Source: Aestuariivivens marinum
GTDB lineage: Bacteria > Bacteroidota > Bacteroidia > Flavobacteriales > Flavobacteriaceae
Assembly (NCBI RefSeq): GCF_022662175.1
Contig: NZ_JAKMCR010000001.1
Coordinates: 620,001 to 684,000 of the forward strand
Length of the DNA stretch: 64,000 nt
Reading direction: 5' to 3'
Every line of letters begins with the position of its first letter. Within the stretch, counting starts at the first letter, position 1. The position numbers and the translations under genes are program-made. Shown piece by piece: positions 1-7,169 of the stretch. The notes beneath the pieces were generated by a model. It was not told where the DNA came from and did no database searches. It was given only the letters and a program-made list of their open reading frames with translations.

Positions 1-1
1 A

Positions 2-709
2 GTTGCCACTTACTACTTGTTGAAAAAAACCCATATTCCCTTAATACCAAGGTTTCCTTTTCATCATGAAATAAAGCGGTTTGTTTTAATGATTCTTAAT
101 CTGTTTGTTAGGACCATAGCCCTAAACGTTACCCTTTATTATGCCAGTGCCTTTGCCACCAGTTACGGTGCAGAATATATTGCTGCCTATACCATTGCTA
201 TAAACCTATGGTTTTTGGGGGCGTTTATTATAGATGGGTATGCTAGTGCTGGTAATATTCTATCGGGAAAATTATTTGGTGCAAAAGCATATAAAATGCT
301 TATAGCACTAAGCAACAAGCTTATTAAATATGGTGTTATTGTTGGCATTGGTTTAGGGTGTATTGGAGCTTTAATTTATTATCCTATCGGGAAAATTTTC
401 ACCAAAGACCCTGCTGTTTTAACGGCATTTTACAATATTTTTTGGTTGGTACTACTCATGCAACCCTTCTGTACATTGGCTTTTATTTTTGATGGCATCT
501 TTAAAGGACTTGGTAAAATGAAATATTTACGAAATGTATTGTTGTTTTCTACCTTTATAATATTTCTACCCGTATTGTTCTTTCTTCATAATTTAGATTA
601 TAAACTCTATGCTATTTTCGTTGCCATTATGCTATGGATTATTGCGCGAGGAGTCCCTCTAATCATAAAATTCAGAAAAACGTTTATACCACTTTCACAA
701 AACCCTTAA
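2..709 (+). CDS. MATE family efflux transporter, C-terminal part (5' truncated by window edge)
   Basis: This is the C-terminal half of a multidrug and toxic compound extrusion (MATE) family cation-coupled efflux pump of the inner membrane. The frame is open to the left edge of the window, so the real start lies upstream; the TTG at position 17 is only the first internal start-like codon. About 230 residues are visible, with several long hydrophobic helices separated by short basic loops (for example around residues 20-45, 55-80, 100-125, 130-160 and 175-215). Family MATE proteins are about 440-460 residues, so roughly half is present. The assignment rests on overall helix pattern and sequence flavour, not on one diagnostic motif. 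Two very small membrane proteins follow on the same strand. Confidence 0.7.
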   Translation, partial: VATYYLLKKTHIPLIPRFPFHHEIKRFVLMILNLFVRTIALNVTLYYASAFATSYGAEYIAAYTIAINLWFLGAFIIDGYASAGNILSGKLFGAKAYKMLIALSNKLIKYGVIVGIGLGCIGALIYYPIGKIFTKDPAVLTAFYNIFWLVLLMQPFCTLAFIFDGIFKGLGKMKYLRNVLLFSTFIIFLPVLFFLHNLDYKLYAIFVAIMLWIIARGVPLIIKFRKTFIPLSQNP

Positions 710-733
710 CTTTGTAACATAAATAATAAGGTT

Positions 734-910
734 ATGTCAATACTATTAACCCTAATTCAGCAGGTAAATATTGAAGAGAAAATTAAAAATGCACCAGACA
801 AAAATTATGAAATAGGGGTGTTTATTGGCTCTATGTTGCCTTTTGTGGTATTGGTCATATTTGCCTATGCATTATACAGATATAACAAAAAGCGAATTAA
901 CAAAGAATAA
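734..910 (+). CDS. Small single-pass membrane protein (58 aa)
   Basis: An ATG-initiated 58-residue frame lies 24 bases after the MATE stop codon. It has a polar N-terminal segment, one clear transmembrane helix (about residues 28-46, rich in V, L, F and I), then a strongly basic tail ending KKRINKE, which by the positive-inside rule puts the C-terminus in the cytoplasm. No family is recognised. It is probably cotranscribed with the MATE gene and with the next tiny membrane gene, 3 bases downstream. It could be an accessory subunit or an unrelated small protein; only the clean start, stop and topology support it. Confidence 0.5.
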   Translation: MSILLTLIQQVNIEEKIKNAPDKNYEIGVFIGSMLPFVVLVIFAYALYRYNKKRINKE

Positions 911-913
911 TTT

Positions 914-1012
914 ATGGATATCATGTCCTTTTTAAGCGGAAACGGTTTATTTCTTTTACTGGCTTTGGTTTTAATTATTGTTTACGTCGTAAACCGAAGA
1001 AAACGAAAGTAG
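914..1012 (+). CDS. Very small single-pass membrane protein (32 aa)
   Basis: A 32-residue frame begins with ATG three bases after the previous stop. It encodes a short polar start, one hydrophobic helix (about residues 10-26, nearly all L, V, I, A and Y) and a basic tail NRRKRK. The arrangement (helix followed by an Arg/Lys tail) repeats that of its 58-residue neighbour, suggesting both are real and translated together. Function unknown. Its size means it could be chance, but the tight spacing and shared topology argue for a gene. Confidence 0.4.
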   Translation: MDIMSFLSGNGLFLLLALVLIIVYVVNRRKRK

Positions 1013-1128
1013 GTTTTTTGTTTTCAAAAAATAAAACCTTACTACGCTTTACCTTTGGTTTGATTTATATTGAATGAATCCAAGGGCTTATGATTAAGCA
1101 ATAGAAATGAACATTTACCATTTTATAT

Positions 1129-1758
1129 TTATCTCGTTTTCAACCATCCCGTAATACTCAACCGTTCAGTATTTACGAGCTTAACTTCATGCTCAATGAT
1201 TTGACTTTCAAAAATAACTACCCTCCCAGGTAATGGAAAAATCGCTTTTTCTACTTCATTTAAATACAAGACCAGCTCGCCTCCATTTTCCTTTTGCCAG
1301 CCATCTTCATTTAAATAACATACAAATGATAGTTTACGGCGATCGTCATTTTGAAAAGTATCGATATGTTTTTTATAAAATGTCCCTTTAGGATAAACGG
1401 CATAGTGAAATTCCTTTTGTAAAATTCCTAAAAAACAAGTCTTATTTAAATAGCCTATCAAGTTGTTTATCTTATTAAAAAACAATGACTCACTAGCATT
1501 AGTCTTGGTTTCGTCTATCCAAAAAATTAAATCGCCTCTAATAGATTGTTCTATAGTTTCATTTAACCGGTTTCCTATAGCAGCCTTCTTAAAAGCATCT
1601 TCTTCATAAGCTTTTAAAAGTGCTTTCCTTAATAGATGTACTTCTCCATCTGTAAAAAATCCATCAACAATGCTATATTGCTGTTGGGATAAATCCGAAA
1701 TAATACGTTCAAATAATGGATTCTCTACAAAGTCCAAGGACTCAAATAAAAGACTCAT
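1129..1758 (-). CDS. 2OG-Fe(II) oxygenase (prolyl 4-hydroxylase-like)
   Basis: A 209-residue soluble 2-oxoglutarate/iron-dependent dioxygenase. The iron-binding facial triad is visible as H131 and D133 (YKKHIDTF) plus H190 (IIEHEV), with R200 (ERLSITGW) positioned to bind 2-oxoglutarate. This is the arrangement of prolyl-4-hydroxylase/SM-20-type enzymes. The frame is open further upstream, but I chose the ATG at 1758 because the longer version would run through the start of the divergent queD gene. A TAnnTTTG box with an upstream TTG at 22-base spacing lies 38 bases before this ATG. The substrate cannot be told from sequence; members hydroxylate proteins, and some flavobacterial ones are annotated only as oxygenase. 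Confidence 0.8.
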   Translation of the reverse strand: MSLLFESLDFVENPLFERIISDLSQQQYSIVDGFFTDGEVHLLRKALLKAYEEDAFKKAAIGNRLNETIEQSIRGDLIFWIDETKTNASESLFFNKINNLIGYLNKTCFLGILQKEFHYAVYPKGTFYKKHIDTFQNDDRRKLSFVCYLNEDGWQKENGGELVLYLNEVEKAIFPLPGRVVIFESQIIEHEVKLVNTERLSITGWLKTR

Positions 1759-1795
1759 AAAAATACCCCATAGATCCTTTATGGGTAAAAGTGCG

Positions 1796-1830
1796 CAAAT
1801 GTAATCTAAAAATGCATCCGTTATACAAAA
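1796..1830 (-). promoter_or_regulatory. Candidate Bacteroidetes sigma-A promoter for the 2OG oxygenase gene
   Basis: Read on the minus strand, TTTTG is followed after 22 bases by TACATTTG, matching the Bacteroidetes -33/-7 pattern (TTG, 17-23 bases, TAnnTTTG). The -7 box ends 37 bases before the ATG at 1758, which supports the shorter start for that gene. Confidence 0.5.
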
Positions 1831-1867
1831 TGACTGTTTTTCCTCTGCAATAACATAAAAATTCATG

Positions 1868-1875
1868 TACTTTTG
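1868..1875 (+). promoter_or_regulatory. Candidate -7 box for queD
   Basis: TACTTTTG matches TAnnTTTG and ends 20 bases before the queD ATG at 1896. No convincing -33 TTG was found. Its position makes the in-frame TTG at 1875 unlikely as the start. Confidence 0.4.
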
Positions 1876-1895
1876 TGTTACTAATCTATCAACCA

Positions 1896-2348
1896 ATGAG
1901 TGCTATTCGCATAACCAAGCAATTTTCTTTCGAAACCGGGCATGCCCTTTATGGCTATGATGGCAAGTGCAAAAATGTTCACGGACACAGTTATAAACTT
2001 TCGGTAACCGTTATTGGCAAACCTATTACAGATACTGCCCATGTAAAATATGGGATGGTTATCGATTTTGGTGATTTAAAGAAAATAGTAAAAGAAGAAA
2101 TCGTTAATGTCTTCGATCATGCTACGGTGTTCAACAAGAACACACCCCATGTTGAATTAGCAAAAGAATTGGAAAATCGCGGCCATAATATCTTGTTGGT
2201 AGACTACCAACCCACCAGCGAAATGATGGTTATTGACTTTGCTAAAAAAATTAAAACTCGACTCCCAAACCATATAAAATTACACTCCTTAAAGCTTCAG
2301 GAAACCGAAAGCTCATATGCCGAGTGGTTTGCATACGATAACATATAG
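1896..2348 (+). CDS. queD: 6-carboxytetrahydropterin synthase (QueD / PTPS family)
   Basis: A 150-residue member of the 6-pyruvoyl tetrahydropterin synthase family. It converts 7,8-dihydroneopterin triphosphate to 6-carboxy-5,6,7,8-tetrahydropterin in the queuosine/7-deazaguanine pathway. The zinc ligands H16, H29 and H31 are present (FETGHA and VHGHSY), and C25 sits four residues before H29, giving the CxxxHGH arrangement typical of QueD rather than of eukaryotic PTPS. A C-terminal E near QETESSYAEW fits the substrate-binding glutamate. I start it at ATG 1896; an in-frame TTG at 1875 overlaps the promoter box. It is divergent from the 2OG oxygenase; other queuosine genes are not in this window. 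Confidence 0.85.
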   Translation: MSAIRITKQFSFETGHALYGYDGKCKNVHGHSYKLSVTVIGKPITDTAHVKYGMVIDFGDLKKIVKEEIVNVFDHATVFNKNTPHVELAKELENRGHNILLVDYQPTSEMMVIDFAKKIKTRLPNHIKLHSLKLQETESSYAEWFAYDNI

Positions 2349-2483
2349 TCTTGGTGAATGCTTATCATAGACTCGCTTTGTTACAAATACCATTATAAAT
2401 GCTGAACATTGCCAGCCAAGAACTGCTAACTGAATACTGCGGCTATTTACTATTTTTACGACTTCTTTACTTATATTTACCAA

Positions 2484-3242
2484 ATGCAAATTCCCGAAGG
2501 CAAAAAAATATACTTCGCTTCCGATAATCATTTGGGCGCACCAACGCGTGAAGACTCCTTACCTCGCGAAAAAAAGTTTGTGGCATGGCTCGATTTGGTC
2601 AAAAAAGACGCTGCTGCTATTTTTTTGTTAGGTGATTTGTTTGATTTCTGGATGGAATATAAAAAAGTGGTGCCCAAAGGGTTTACCAGAACCTTAGGGA
2701 AACTGGCTGAAATTAGTGATTCTGGCATTCCCATCTACTACTTTGTGGGGAATCACGATCTTTGGATGAACGGTTATTTTGAGGAAGAACTTAATATTCC
2801 CGTGTACCATAAACCCAAGGAATTCACCTTTAACAATAAGACTTTTTTTATAGGTCATGGTGACGGTTTAGGTCCAGGGGATAAAGGTTATAAACGCATG
2901 AAAAAAGTGTTTACAAATCCGTTTTGTATATGGCTGTTCCGTTGGTTACACCCCGATTTAGGTGTCCGTTTGGCACAATACCTCTCTGTTAAAAACAAAC
3001 TTATTTCAGGCGATGAGGATATCAAGTTTTTAGGCGAGGATAACGAATGGCTGGTACACTATTGCAAACGTAAATTAGAGAATAAACACCGGGATTATTT
3101 TGTGTTTGGTCATAGACACTTACCTCTAAAAATAGACCTTAACCAAAACTCCAAATACATTAACCTTGGTGATTGGATTGGCTACTTTACTTATGGCGTT
3201 TTCGATGGCACAACTTTTGAACTTAAGGAATATTCAAACTAA
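2484..3242 (+). CDS. lpxH: UDP-2,3-diacylglucosamine diphosphatase LpxH
   Basis: A 252-residue calcineurin-like metallophosphoesterase that hydrolyses UDP-2,3-diacylglucosamine to lipid X in lipid A synthesis, acting at the cytoplasmic face of the inner membrane. The dinuclear metal site is complete: D14 and H16 (SDNHLG), D51 (LLGDLFDFW), N90 and H91 (VGNHDLW), H125 (IGHGDG) and the C-terminal GHRH motif. Length fits LpxH/LpxH2 enzymes of Bacteroidetes. It is followed 31 bases later by a secreted esterase on the same strand, with which it may be cotranscribed. A related generic phosphoesterase is the only real alternative. Confidence 0.85.
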   Translation: MQIPEGKKIYFASDNHLGAPTREDSLPREKKFVAWLDLVKKDAAAIFLLGDLFDFWMEYKKVVPKGFTRTLGKLAEISDSGIPIYYFVGNHDLWMNGYFEEELNIPVYHKPKEFTFNNKTFFIGHGDGLGPGDKGYKRMKKVFTNPFCIWLFRWLHPDLGVRLAQYLSVKNKLISGDEDIKFLGEDNEWLVHYCKRKLENKHRDYFVFGHRHLPLKIDLNQNSKYINLGDWIGYFTYGVFDGTTFELKEYSN

Positions 3243-3273
3243 GTCAATAACCCCCATTTGAACATTTTGATTT

Positions 3274-4203
3274 ATGGCTTTTAGATGTATATTATTAATG
3301 CTGTTTTTAAAGGTTTACACAGGCTTTTCTCAAAACAAAGATTTTCTTATCCATGATAACTACAAGCGAAGCTACATTACCTATCTTCCCAAAACCTATT
3401 CTATAGACAAACAACACCCCTTAATTTTAGTGTTGCACGGCGGTGGTGGTACAGCAACCCAAATTATGCAAAGCACTAAAGGATATTTTAATGTATTAGC
3501 TGATAAAAATGGGTTTATTGTTGTTTATCCCAACGGCGTAAAAAAGTCATGGAACGATAACCCTAAACGGGACACTAACAGCTTTTCTAGAAAGAAAAAT
3601 ATAGATGATGTAAGTTTTATAAAGAACCTGATCGAACTGCTCGAATTGAAATATTCCATAAATCCGAAAGCGGTTTTTGCTTGTGGCATATCGAATGGCG
3701 GATTAATGTCCCAGACCCTAGCCATGGCGTTACCTGATAAAATTAAAGCTGTTGGCATGGTCGCTTCTAATTTTGGTAGCATTCAAATTGAAGAATCAAA
3801 AAATGTACAGCCATTTTCCATCTTATTTATTCATGGCACTGCCGATCCAATATTCCCCTATCAAGAAGTGGACATTCAAGTGTTTAATAAAAGTAGAGGT
3901 CATGTTCTGGGCATTGATAAAAGCATTACTTATATGTGCAATCTTAACGGAAATGAAAAGCTTCCTATAAAATTATCTATAAAAAACAAAGCGTTAAATG
4001 ATAATTGCACAAGTGAACACTGCATTTTCCCCAACCCTAAAAACCCCTATTTAAAAATTGAACTGATTAAGGTTACCAATGGTGGCCACACATGGCCTGG
4101 AGCCAAAGAACAGCGATTCATTTCAAAAGTTGTTGGCAATACCACGCAAGATTTTAATGCTTGCGATAAACTTTGGGCTTTCTTTAAAAGCATTATTGAT
4201 TAA
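3274..4203 (+). CDS. Secreted alpha/beta-hydrolase, PHB depolymerase/feruloyl esterase-like (LpqC family)
   Basis: A 309-residue secreted esterase. Residues 1-20 form a signal peptide ending GFSQ. The mature part has the oxyanion motif LHGGGG (residues 55-60), the nucleophile S140 in GISNGG, acid D191 in HGTADPIFPY and H272 in NGGHTWPG, so the catalytic triad is complete. This arrangement is that of the poly(3-hydroxybutyrate) depolymerase/LpqC/feruloyl esterase group; true substrate is likely a plant or algal ester rather than intracellular polyester, but that is inference. Its stop codon overlaps the stop of the convergent MFS gene by four bases, leaving no room for a terminator between them. 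Confidence 0.8.
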   Translation: MAFRCILLMLFLKVYTGFSQNKDFLIHDNYKRSYITYLPKTYSIDKQHPLILVLHGGGGTATQIMQSTKGYFNVLADKNGFIVVYPNGVKKSWNDNPKRDTNSFSRKKNIDDVSFIKNLIELLELKYSINPKAVFACGISNGGLMSQTLAMALPDKIKAVGMVASNFGSIQIEESKNVQPFSILFIHGTADPIFPYQEVDIQVFNKSRGHVLGIDKSITYMCNLNGNEKLPIKLSIKNKALNDNCTSEHCIFPNPKNPYLKIELIKVTNGGHTWPGAKEQRFISKVVGNTTQDFNACDKLWAFFKSIID

Positions 4204-5465
4204 CTCTTTTCGTGTGATTCCAAATCTTCCGTCAAATCCAATTTTCGAAACGATGGCGACACCAAGCCTGTTGTTATTACCGTAATTAATGTCATCGTGC
4301 CTCCAAAAACAACGGCTGTTACCGTGCCCATAAGTTTGGCGGTAAGTCCACTTTCAAAAGCACCCAATTCGTTAGACGACCCCACAAACATTGAATTTAC
4401 AGAAGATACCCGCCCGCGCATATCGTCTGGGGTTTTTATTTGTAAAATGGTTTGACGAATGACCATAGAAACACCATCTGTCATCCCACTAAAAAACAGA
4501 GCCAATAGAGATATCCAAAATACCGAGGACAGTCCAAAAACAATAATACATACACCAAACCCGAAAATCGCTGCTAATAGTTTGATGCCTGCGTTTTTAC
4601 TAATGGGGATGTAGGCTGTGATAAGCATGGTTATAAATGCTCCAACGGCGGGTGCTGCCCTTAAAATACCAAATCCCTCACTCCCCACCTTTAGAATATC
4701 CTGGGCATAAACAGGTAATAAAGCAATGGCTCCACCAAACAGTACGGCCACCATATCCAAAGTCATGGCTCCCAAAATAGCTTTGGTCTTAAATACAAAA
4801 CTCAAGCCTTCTTTTAAACTTTGCACAATTGGCTCCCCAATTTTGGGATTAAGTATAGGTTTTCGTTTTATCTGTATTAGAATGATTAAAGACAGTATAA
4901 CCAGTCCAAAAATGATACAAAGTGACCAGTGTACACCAATCCACCCAATGGCAACACCCCCAAATGCGGGCCCTAAAACGGCCGCCATTTGCCACGTTGA
5001 ACTATTCCAAGTCGCCGCATTAGGGTAAATTTTTTTAGGTACAATTAGCGCCACTAACGAAAAGATAGTTGGACCAAAAAACGATCGTAAAAACCCCCCA
5101 AAGAAAACAAAGGCATAAATGCAGTACAATATGGCTTTGGTAGACCAACCTGAAACAACCTTATCCCAGGTCAATAAAAATAATCCCAAGCTTATTAATG
5201 AAAACGCAGCGATACAGGTTATCAATAAATTACGTTTTTCCTTTTGGTCTACAATATGTCCGGCAAATAAAGCCATGGTAAAGGCTGGAATAATTTCCAA
5301 AAGACCAATAATACCGAGCGATAAGGGGTCTTTTGTTAAACTATACACCTGCCATTCGATAACTATAAATTGCATAGACCAAGCAAATACCAACACAAAA
5401 CGTACCAATAAGAAAATATTAAACTCCCTTATACGCAAGGCAGCATATGGATCGGTCTTTAACAT
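4200..5465 (-). CDS. MFS transporter, enterobactin-exporter (EntS)-like
   Basis: A 421-residue major facilitator superfamily permease with about twelve hydrophobic helices and the MFS motif-A-like loop (AGHIVDQKEKRNLL) after helix 2. It belongs to the MFS_3/EntS-type group of drug and siderophore exporters. It starts with ATG at 5465, three bases after the recJ stop, so it is very probably in one transcription unit with recJ and the upstream PNGase F-like gene. Substrate unknown. Its 3' end overlaps the convergent esterase gene by four bases. Confidence 0.8.
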   Translation of the reverse strand: MLKTDPYAALRIREFNIFLLVRFVLVFAWSMQFIVIEWQVYSLTKDPLSLGIIGLLEIIPAFTMALFAGHIVDQKEKRNLLITCIAAFSLISLGLFLLTWDKVVSGWSTKAILYCIYAFVFFGGFLRSFFGPTIFSLVALIVPKKIYPNAATWNSSTWQMAAVLGPAFGGVAIGWIGVHWSLCIIFGLVILSLIILIQIKRKPILNPKIGEPIVQSLKEGLSFVFKTKAILGAMTLDMVAVLFGGAIALLPVYAQDILKVGSEGFGILRAAPAVGAFITMLITAYIPISKNAGIKLLAAIFGFGVCIIVFGLSSVFWISLLALFFSGMTDGVSMVIRQTILQIKTPDDMRGRVSSVNSMFVGSSNELGAFESGLTAKLMGTVTAVVFGGTMTLITVITTGLVSPSFRKLDLTEDLESHEKS

Positions 5466-5468
5466 AAA

Positions 5469-7166
5469 TTATGCTTTTATATCCCTTAATTTTAATTGCA
5501 AACTTTTACGCCCTTGCCATTCATTTTCATCAATGGAATAAACTGCACTAAACGGTTTTTTATTGGAAATAATGTCGAGTTTATCACCCATACCAAAACC
5601 GATAGCGACTAAATTTTGATCACTGAGCGTAGTCGAAGTGACATTAAGCCTTAAATGCGCATCGTCTTCACCCACACACTTACCATAACCCGTATCTATA
5701 AGATCATCGGTCATAAAAATAGGGGTCATATTACCAGGGCCAAAAGGTGCAAACTGTTTTATGATACGCCAAAGTTTGGAGTCTATTTGTTGTAAATCAA
5801 TTTTGGCATCGACTTTAATTTCAGGAGTCAATAAATGCTTGTCAATAGTTTTAGAAACTTCATCTTCAAAGGCCTTTTTGAAAGCTTCGTAATGTTCTTC
5901 TTTAAGTGTTAGTCCAGCAGCATATTTATGGCCACCAAACTGCTCGATATAAGCGTTACAGGCTTCCAAAGCATTATAAACATCGAATCCAGACACCGAG
6001 CGTGCCGATGCGGCTAATTTTTCACCACTTTTTGTAAATACTAATGTAGGTCTGTAATAAGTGTCGGTTAACCGAGAAGCCACGATACCAATAACACCTT
6101 TATGCCAAGTTTCGTTATAAACAACAGTAGTATAGCGGTCCTGTTCTTTTTGTGCTTCAATTTGCGCCAAAGCTTCTTCTGTAATTTGTTTATCTGCATC
6201 TCGCCTATCGGTGTTAAAAACTTCTATTTCTGCCGCATACTGCTCGGCCAGATTCAAATCTATTTCCATTAATAAGGCAACGGCATAATTACCATGTTTC
6301 ATTCGTCCAGCAGCATTAATACGCGGAGCAATAATAAACACCACATCGGTTATGGTTAATTCTTGTTTTCTGACTTGAGCTATTAAGGCTTGTATACCAG
6401 TTCTTGGCATTTGATTAATGACCTGAAGTCCAAAATAAGCCAACACCCTATTTTCACCAGTAATGGGTACAATATCCGCTCCTATAGCTATAGCCACTAA
6501 ATCGAGATATGCCGTTAAATCCTCAACTGTTTTTCCTTCTTGAACCGCTAAAGCCTGTACCAATTTAAAACCAACACCACAGCCGCAAAGCTCTTTATAG
6601 GGGTAGCTACAATCTCCCCTTTTGGGGTCCAACACTGCTACTGCTTTTGGCAGCTCATTTCCCGGTCGGTGATGATCGCAGATAATAAAATCGATGCTTT
6701 TTTCTTTGGCATAAGCAACTTTGTCTATGGCCTTTATACCACAGTCCAAAGCAATAACGAGTGTAAAACCATTATCATGTGCAAAATCAATCCCTTGGAA
6801 TGAAATACCGTAGCCTTCGTCGTATCGATCTGGAATATAGGTGGCTACATTAGGTGTTCTTGTCTTTAAATAAGATGCCATTAAAGCCACCGATGTAGTT
6901 CCGTCTACATCGTAATCACCATAAACCAAAATATTCTCCTTATTGGCAATAGCTTTTTCTATTCGGGCAACCGCCAAATCCATGTCTTTCATTAAGAATG
7001 GGTCGTGCAAATCGTTCAAACTCGGCCTAAAAAAACGTTTGGCATCTTCAAAAGTTTGTATACCCCTTTGCACCAACAGTGTTGCTATAATAGCATCGAC
7101 CTGAAGGGCTTGTTGTAATGCCTCAACCTTATGTAGTTCTGGTTTTGGTTTTAGCGTCCACCGCAT
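5469..7166 (-). CDS. recJ: Single-stranded-DNA-specific exonuclease RecJ
   Basis: A 565-residue 5'-3' single-strand DNA exonuclease acting in recombination and mismatch repair. DHH-family metal-binding motifs are intact: D84, D86 and D88 in YGDYDVDGTTS, D141 (ALDCG), and D164-H165-H166 in ICDHHRPG. The DHHA1 domain follows (about residues 340-450, including FGGHKYAAGL), then a C-terminal OB-fold-like region. Length matches the family. It lies three bases downstream of the PNGase F-like gene and three bases upstream of the MFS gene, all on the minus strand. Confidence 0.95.
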   Translation of the reverse strand: MRWTLKPKPELHKVEALQQALQVDAIIATLLVQRGIQTFEDAKRFFRPSLNDLHDPFLMKDMDLAVARIEKAIANKENILVYGDYDVDGTTSVALMASYLKTRTPNVATYIPDRYDEGYGISFQGIDFAHDNGFTLVIALDCGIKAIDKVAYAKEKSIDFIICDHHRPGNELPKAVAVLDPKRGDCSYPYKELCGCGVGFKLVQALAVQEGKTVEDLTAYLDLVAIAIGADIVPITGENRVLAYFGLQVINQMPRTGIQALIAQVRKQELTITDVVFIIAPRINAAGRMKHGNYAVALLMEIDLNLAEQYAAEIEVFNTDRRDADKQITEEALAQIEAQKEQDRYTTVVYNETWHKGVIGIVASRLTDTYYRPTLVFTKSGEKLAASARSVSGFDVYNALEACNAYIEQFGGHKYAAGLTLKEEHYEAFKKAFEDEVSKTIDKHLLTPEIKVDAKIDLQQIDSKLWRIIKQFAPFGPGNMTPIFMTDDLIDTGYGKCVGEDDAHLRLNVTSTTLSDQNLVAIGFGMGDKLDIISNKKPFSAVYSIDENEWQGRKSLQLKLRDIKA

Positions 7167-7169
7167 GTA

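Noticed and set aside
1875-1895. TTG start at 1875 for queD
   Set aside because: It would overlap the candidate -7 box and add seven residues not found in QueD proteins; ATG 1896 fits better.
4726-5541. Two plus-strand frames of 100 and 140 residues opposite the MFS and recJ genes
   Set aside because: They are antisense shadows of well-supported genes and resemble no protein family.
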